8,293 nucleotides of DNA, taken from positions 1-8,293 of the forward strand of contig SBAY01000201.1 of NCBI GenBank assembly GCA_005239945.1, written 5' to 3'. Origin of the DNA: Nitrospira sp. (GTDB lineage: Bacteria > UBA9089 > CG2-30-40-21 > SBAY01). This document shows positions 5,219-8,293 of the stretch, piece after piece. Position 1 is the first letter of the stretch, and every line of letters starts with the position of its first letter. A program made the translations under genes and the position numbers. The notes under the pieces are model-generated. The model had not been told where the DNA came from. It worked only from the letters and a program-made list of their open reading frames with translations, and did no database searches.

Positions 5219-7309
5219 CTACTTTTTACTTACCGCTATCTTAACCCTTGCCGTGCTGTCATTAGTTTTAACCACGGCGATATAAATACCTTCTGAGACG
5301 GTTTCACTTTCATCGTTTTTCCCATCCCAGGTATCTTCGCAAGCACCCGCTTGTTTTTGTTTCCCATTAATTAGTGTTCTCACCAACTCACCAGCTAAAT
5401 TATAAATCTTAATCGTTACCGGTTGGTTAGAGCCAAGAGAATAAGCAATAGTAGTAGGTCGTATATTTGGATTAAATGGATTAGGGAAATTATAGATTGC
5501 CATTTCTGGATTAGTTGGGGACGGTAGACTAATTTCGTTTTTTAATTTCTGGATACGCTGATTTCCGCTGTCAACCACATAAATATCACCCTGAGAATTA
5601 ACTGTTATACCTCGAGGTTCATCAAATTCACCATCTTCCTCCCCCTGCTGTCCCCAGGAGGATATAAATTTACCCGTAGCGTCAAATACCTGAATTCTAT
5701 TATTTCCTTTATCGACAACATAGATATTGTTATTTGCATCAATGTCAATCCCGAAAGGACTAATAAACTCACCGTAATCCACACCGGTTTTCCCAATTTT
5801 CTTGATGAAATTGCCATCTTTATCATACACTTTAAGACAATCATTAGAAATATCCACAACATAGATATTATCCCTGGAGTCAATCTCAATATTTACCGGG
5901 ATGCTGTTTGTTTCAAGTTTAAGTTTAGTTGACCATTGCTTTTGATAATCTCCCTCTTTAGTAAATACTTGAATTCGTTGATTATCTCTGTCTGCAACAT
6001 ATATCAAGCCAGTGGAATCAATAGCTAAGTCATAAGGACTGCGGAATCGACCATTCGCTGAGCCATAAGCACCCCACTTTCTGATATACTTACCATTAGA
6101 ATCAAAGACCTGAATTCTACAATTTTCAGTATCAGCGATATATACCCTGTCATCATTCTTGTCTATGATAATACCATAAGGAGACCAAAATTTACCACTT
6201 TCCATTGTTGGTGTACTTTTTTCTCCCCACAAGTAGCTAAAATTACCATCTTTATCAAATCGTTGGATGCGATGATTACGGGAATCAACCACATAAATAT
6301 TATCTTGTGAATCTCTATCTATTCCTATAGGCAGGTTGAACCCTCCTGGTTGAAAGCTATACTCACTCCATATTTCGAGGAATTTATTATTACTATCAAA
6401 TTTCTGCACACAATTATTCAATGTATCTGTAACAAATATATCTCCATTGGAGTTGATATCTATTCCTTTTGGGGCATTAAATTCCCCCAAATTATCACCC
6501 CTTTGTCCAAATTTTTTCAGGAAACCACCATTGACATCAAAAACCTGCACCCTTGCATTACCAGAATCTACAACATAAATTTGCTGATAAATCTTATCGA
6601 TGTTTATTCTGATTGGATAATTAAATTCGCCATTATTATTCCCTTGAGTTCCCCATTGACGGATGAAATTACCTACCTCGTCAAATTTTATTATACGATG
6701 ATTATTTGTATCCGCAACATAAATATAATCATTGCTGTCAATAGCTATTCCTTGTGGGGTAGAGAGTAGTCCAGTTGTTGTTCCTCCGTTAAATTCCATA
6801 ATAAAATCGAATGTATTGCTAAATTTTTGAATACGATTATTACCAGTATCAACCACATAGATATTACCTTTTGAATCGACAGCTATATCCTTAGGTGATT
6901 TAAACTCCCCGTCATCACTTCCAGAACTACCAAATATGCGTAATAGTCCTCCCTCTGAGGTATATTTCTTTATGCGATTATTCGTTGTATCCGCTATATA
7001 AATATTATTGTTGCTATCAATGGTTATTCCTTCTGGAGCCAGAAAATCGTCGTTTCCAGAACCCTGCTCACCCCACATCGTTATAAAATTACCATTGGCA
7101 TTAAACTTTTGAATACGATGATTTTCCGTATTAACTACATAGACATTATTACTTGAGTCAATGGCTACATCTGTTGGTGATTTAAATTTGTATTTAATTG
7201 CAAACTTTGGCCATTTTAGCATAAAAGAAAACGGTTCTTGGGCCTTTATGGTTTCATTGGAAACTAAAATAGATAATAGGGCTATCAAAAAGATGATTTT
7301 CTTGCTCAT
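5219..7309 (-). CDS. exported twelve-NHL-repeat protein with C-terminal FlgD-Ig/sorting-like domain
   Basis: A 696-aa protein. Residues 1-23 form a signal peptide ending IKAQ. Residues 44-592 hold twelve NHL repeats of about 47 aa, each with the pattern P.GIAIDS.GNIYVVDTGNNRIQKFD..G.F...WG; the third, sixth and ninth are the most degraded. NHL repeats form beta-propellers that bind proteins, glycans or nucleic acids, and twelve would fit two six-bladed propellers. Residues 604-696 form a FlgD Ig-like domain of the kind seen as a C-terminal sorting domain in type IX secretion: NFPNPFNP, then IKIYNLAGELVRTL, TWDGKNDE, SEGIYIAVV and a basic end (SKK). The protein is probably secreted or surface-displayed; enzymatic activity is not indicated. 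The start at 7309 is supported by GGAGGAGA (7317-7324) 7 nt upstream. The next gene downstream is a PorV-like barrel, the expected partner type for such a domain. Confidence 0.9.
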   Translation of the reverse strand: MSKKIIFLIALLSILVSNETIKAQEPFSFMLKWPKFAIKYKFKSPTDVAIDSSNNVYVVNTENHRIQKFNANGNFITMWGEQGSGNDDFLAPEGITIDSNNNIYIADTTNNRIKKYTSEGGLLRIFGSSGSDDGEFKSPKDIAVDSKGNIYVVDTGNNRIQKFSNTFDFIMEFNGGTTTGLLSTPQGIAIDSNDYIYVADTNNHRIIKFDEVGNFIRQWGTQGNNNGEFNYPIRINIDKIYQQIYVVDSGNARVQVFDVNGGFLKKFGQRGDNLGEFNAPKGIDINSNGDIFVTDTLNNCVQKFDSNNKFLEIWSEYSFQPGGFNLPIGIDRDSQDNIYVVDSRNHRIQRFDKDGNFSYLWGEKSTPTMESGKFWSPYGIIIDKNDDRVYIADTENCRIQVFDSNGKYIRKWGAYGSANGRFRSPYDLAIDSTGLIYVADRDNQRIQVFTKEGDYQKQWSTKLKLETNSIPVNIEIDSRDNIYVVDISNDCLKVYDKDGNFIKKIGKTGVDYGEFISPFGIDIDANNNIYVVDKGNNRIQVFDATGKFISSWGQQGEEDGEFDEPRGITVNSQGDIYVVDSGNQRIQKLKNEISLPSPTNPEMAIYNFPNPFNPNIRPTTIAYSLGSNQPVTIKIYNLAGELVRTLINGKQKQAGACEDTWDGKNDESETVSEGIYIAVVKTNDSTARVKIAVSKK

Positions 7310-7329
7310 TGTTTTATCTCCTCCATTCG

Positions 7330-7448
7330 TCAGCCTTCAGCTATCAAACTTCATCTCATCCTCCATCTGAACGCTGAACATTAACTTCAATTCAGACATT
7401 AGACTTCAGACTTTAGACATCAGACTTAAGTCGTAAGCATTCAGCGGT
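7330..7448. repeat. degenerate heptamer array in the 262-bp gap
   Basis: From 7330 to 7448 the sequence can be parsed in 7-bp units without a break in register. TCAGCCT and TCAGCTA start it. Five YAGACWT units lie in a row at 7393-7427 (CAGACAT, TAGACTT, CAGACTT, TAGACAT, CAGACTT). On the right side of the gap the core GTC recurs at 7528, 7535, 7542 and 7549, exactly 7 bp apart, as the reverse complement of the same unit. No coding potential is seen in the gap. Confidence 0.65.
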
Positions 7449-7562
7449 CAAATGGAGAAAAAGATAATGTATGAACACTTGTCTCATCCAAAAACTGAAA
7501 GCTTACGATTCAGGCTGACCGCTTTAAGTCTAATGTCTATGGTCTAATGTCTGAATTGAAGT
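7384..7562. repeat. 179-bp segment with 21-bp perfect inverted ends and 8-bp flanking direct repeat (MITE-like or long hairpin)
   Basis: The left end 7384-7404 (starting ACTTCAATTC) is the exact reverse complement of 7542-7562 (ending GAATTGAAGT), 21 of 21 bases. Inside, TCGTAAGC (7431-7438) and GCGGTCA (7443-7449) recur inverted at 7501-7508 and 7516-7522, but in swapped rather than nested order. GAACATTA lies immediately outside both ends, at 7376-7383 and 7563-7570, like an 8-bp target duplication. There is no transposase. The segment starts 9 bp past the stop codon of the secreted-protein gene and precedes the NHL gene. It could be a small non-autonomous element, or heptamer-built DNA that folds as RNA and separates the two genes. 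Confidence 0.6.
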
Positions 7563-7571
7563 GAACATTAA

Positions 7572-8192
7572 CTAAAAAACTATTGGCATTAAAGAAAATG
7601 TAATTGTATTTTTATAATTTCCATGTGTGTAACGAGCTAAATTACCAATCCCTATTTTCAAGACAATCAATCTGGCAGTTTTAGTAGCCGTAGTAACTTT
7701 AAATATTTCCTGTGCCTCATTATACAATCTAAGCCAATATGTCTTTTTATCCGGCCATGTTTTAAATTTAGTTGTTGCACCCTCTAAATTATTTTGCAAA
7801 ATATAGGTTTTTGCTGTTTCAACCGTTAGATAGGTATCTTCAAGTATAAGGATACCTTCAGGACCTGGTGGTTGTATCCCATGGGCATAAAGGAGACCAC
7901 CATTTTGTGCATTAGTGAACATAGTCAATTCAATAGCACCACTTCTCTCAGCAAAACCTTTACCCGGATCTACCCATTCATTTCCTCCGCCATATTCACT
8001 TTTCTCTAAATTTCGTGCATAATCCTCAGGACCTGGTATTATCCTTACATTTGTAGTTAAAAGTTCTAATTGGATAATCTCAGGTATCTCTAATTCTACA
8101 TCTACATCACCTTGCTGAATATCTCCTGAAGCCGTGTCGGCCATGAAAACAATTGCTACTACCCAACATAAATAAACTAAATTTTTCATCAT
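7572..8192 (-). CDS. small secreted protein of unknown family
   Basis: A 206-aa protein I do not recognise. Residues 1-23 look like a signal peptide (hydrophobic core LVYLCWVVAIVFMA, cleavage near TASG). The mature part starts with an acidic stretch and a strand-like VDVELEIPEIIQLEL, has a Gly/Pro-rich centre (GGGNEWVDPGKGF, QPPGPEG) and ends in alternating hydrophobic residues, NTITFSLMPIVF. This resembles a compact beta-sandwich of the sort seen in WxL or DUF4402-like surface proteins, but no signature of those families is secure. After the signal region it has no cysteine. The first of two adjacent ATGs (8192) is chosen because GAGGAGG (8200-8206) sits 7 nt upstream. It is separated from the NHL gene by the 262-bp repeat gap, so it may be a separate unit. 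Confidence 0.8.
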   Translation of the reverse strand: MMKNLVYLCWVVAIVFMADTASGDIQQGDVDVELEIPEIIQLELLTTNVRIIPGPEDYARNLEKSEYGGGNEWVDPGKGFAERSGAIELTMFTNAQNGGLLYAHGIQPPGPEGILILEDTYLTVETAKTYILQNNLEGATTKFKTWPDKKTYWLRLYNEAQEIFKVTTATKTARLIVLKIGIGNLARYTHGNYKNTITFSLMPIVF

Positions 8193-8199
8193 AAATTTT

Positions 8200-8233
8200 C
8201 CTCCTCGTATAATATGTTATATTGATGTTTATA
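8200..8233 (-). promoter_or_regulatory. AT-rich leader with possible -10 hexamers and strong RBS
   Basis: Upstream of the secreted-protein gene the minus strand is very AT-rich and contains TATAAA (8228-8233) and TATAAC (8216-8221), each 5 of 6 to a sigma-70 -10 box. It ends in the strong RBS GAGGAGG (8200-8206). No good -35 box lies 16-18 bp upstream of either hexamer, so the RBS is firm but the promoter is only a possibility. Confidence 0.3.
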
Positions 8234-8293
8234 ATTGAGTAATATAGATAACTGTGTAATGGTATGGCTGGTGGAAGATGGGATGGAGCGTAG

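Noticed and set aside
5605..5889. 94-codon minus-strand frame inside the NHL gene
   Set aside because: It is an out-of-frame shadow of repeats 9-11 with no family-like sequence.
6350..6769. 139-codon plus-strand open frame
   Set aside because: It lies fully antisense to NHL repeats whose protein pattern is unambiguous; the openness follows from the repeated AT-rich codons.
7450..7500. Promoter for the NHL gene in the centre of the repeat gap (minus strand TTGGAT ... CATTAT)
   Set aside because: Only 3 of 6 and 4 of 6 matches to the sigma-70 boxes in an AT-rich stretch; this is chance level.

Overview
The window is AT-rich and looks like a bacterium with a diderm (outer-membrane) envelope, probably an uncultured candidate-phylum lineage. 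Three things suggest this: a PorV/UPF0164-type outer-membrane barrel, a FlgD-Ig/type IX-like C-terminal domain on an NHL-repeat protein, and a lipobox lipoprotein built of HEAT repeats. This combination is typical of FCB-group and related candidate phyla. The exact phylum cannot be fixed from the sequence, and no RNA gene or housekeeping marker is present.

Every convincing gene is on the minus strand, so the region is transcribed from high to low coordinates. In order: (1) 8192-7572, a small secreted protein of unknown family; (2) a 262-bp gap holding a repeat-built inverted structure; (3) 7309-5219, a 696-aa exported protein with twelve NHL repeats and a C-terminal FlgD-Ig/sorting-like domain; (4) 5157-3908, a PorV/UPF0164-like barrel split by a one-base frameshift at about 4920, with a 117-aa low-complexity tail; (5) 3900-1678, a 740-aa exported TPR protein with one mid-protein membrane segment; (6) 1657-101, a 518-aa HEAT-repeat lipoprotein. 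The gaps between the last four genes are 61, 7 and 20 nt, so they look like one transcription unit. All five products carry an export signal, and four are repeat or scaffold folds. The picture is a cell-envelope assembly or surface-display cluster: a CTD-bearing NHL cargo, a PorV-like outer-membrane partner, and TPR and HEAT scaffolds. That joint role is inference.

The least ordinary content is a set of very short tandem repeats that ignore gene boundaries. A 9-bp unit (type ATAGGACAT) occurs in blocks of four in the NHL-porV gap, in the barrel's tail and in the signal peptide of the TPR gene, plus a degenerate five-unit block just after the barrel's last strand. It is non-coding in one place and read in two different phases in others, giving Met-Ser-Asp or Val-Leu-Ser triplets. 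Heptamer arrays form the 3' end of the TPR gene and most of the gap at 7330-7562. In that gap a 179-bp segment has 21-bp perfect terminal inverted repeats and is flanked by an 8-bp direct repeat (GAACATTA), as a small non-autonomous insertion would be. No intergenic stretch exceeds 300 bases.
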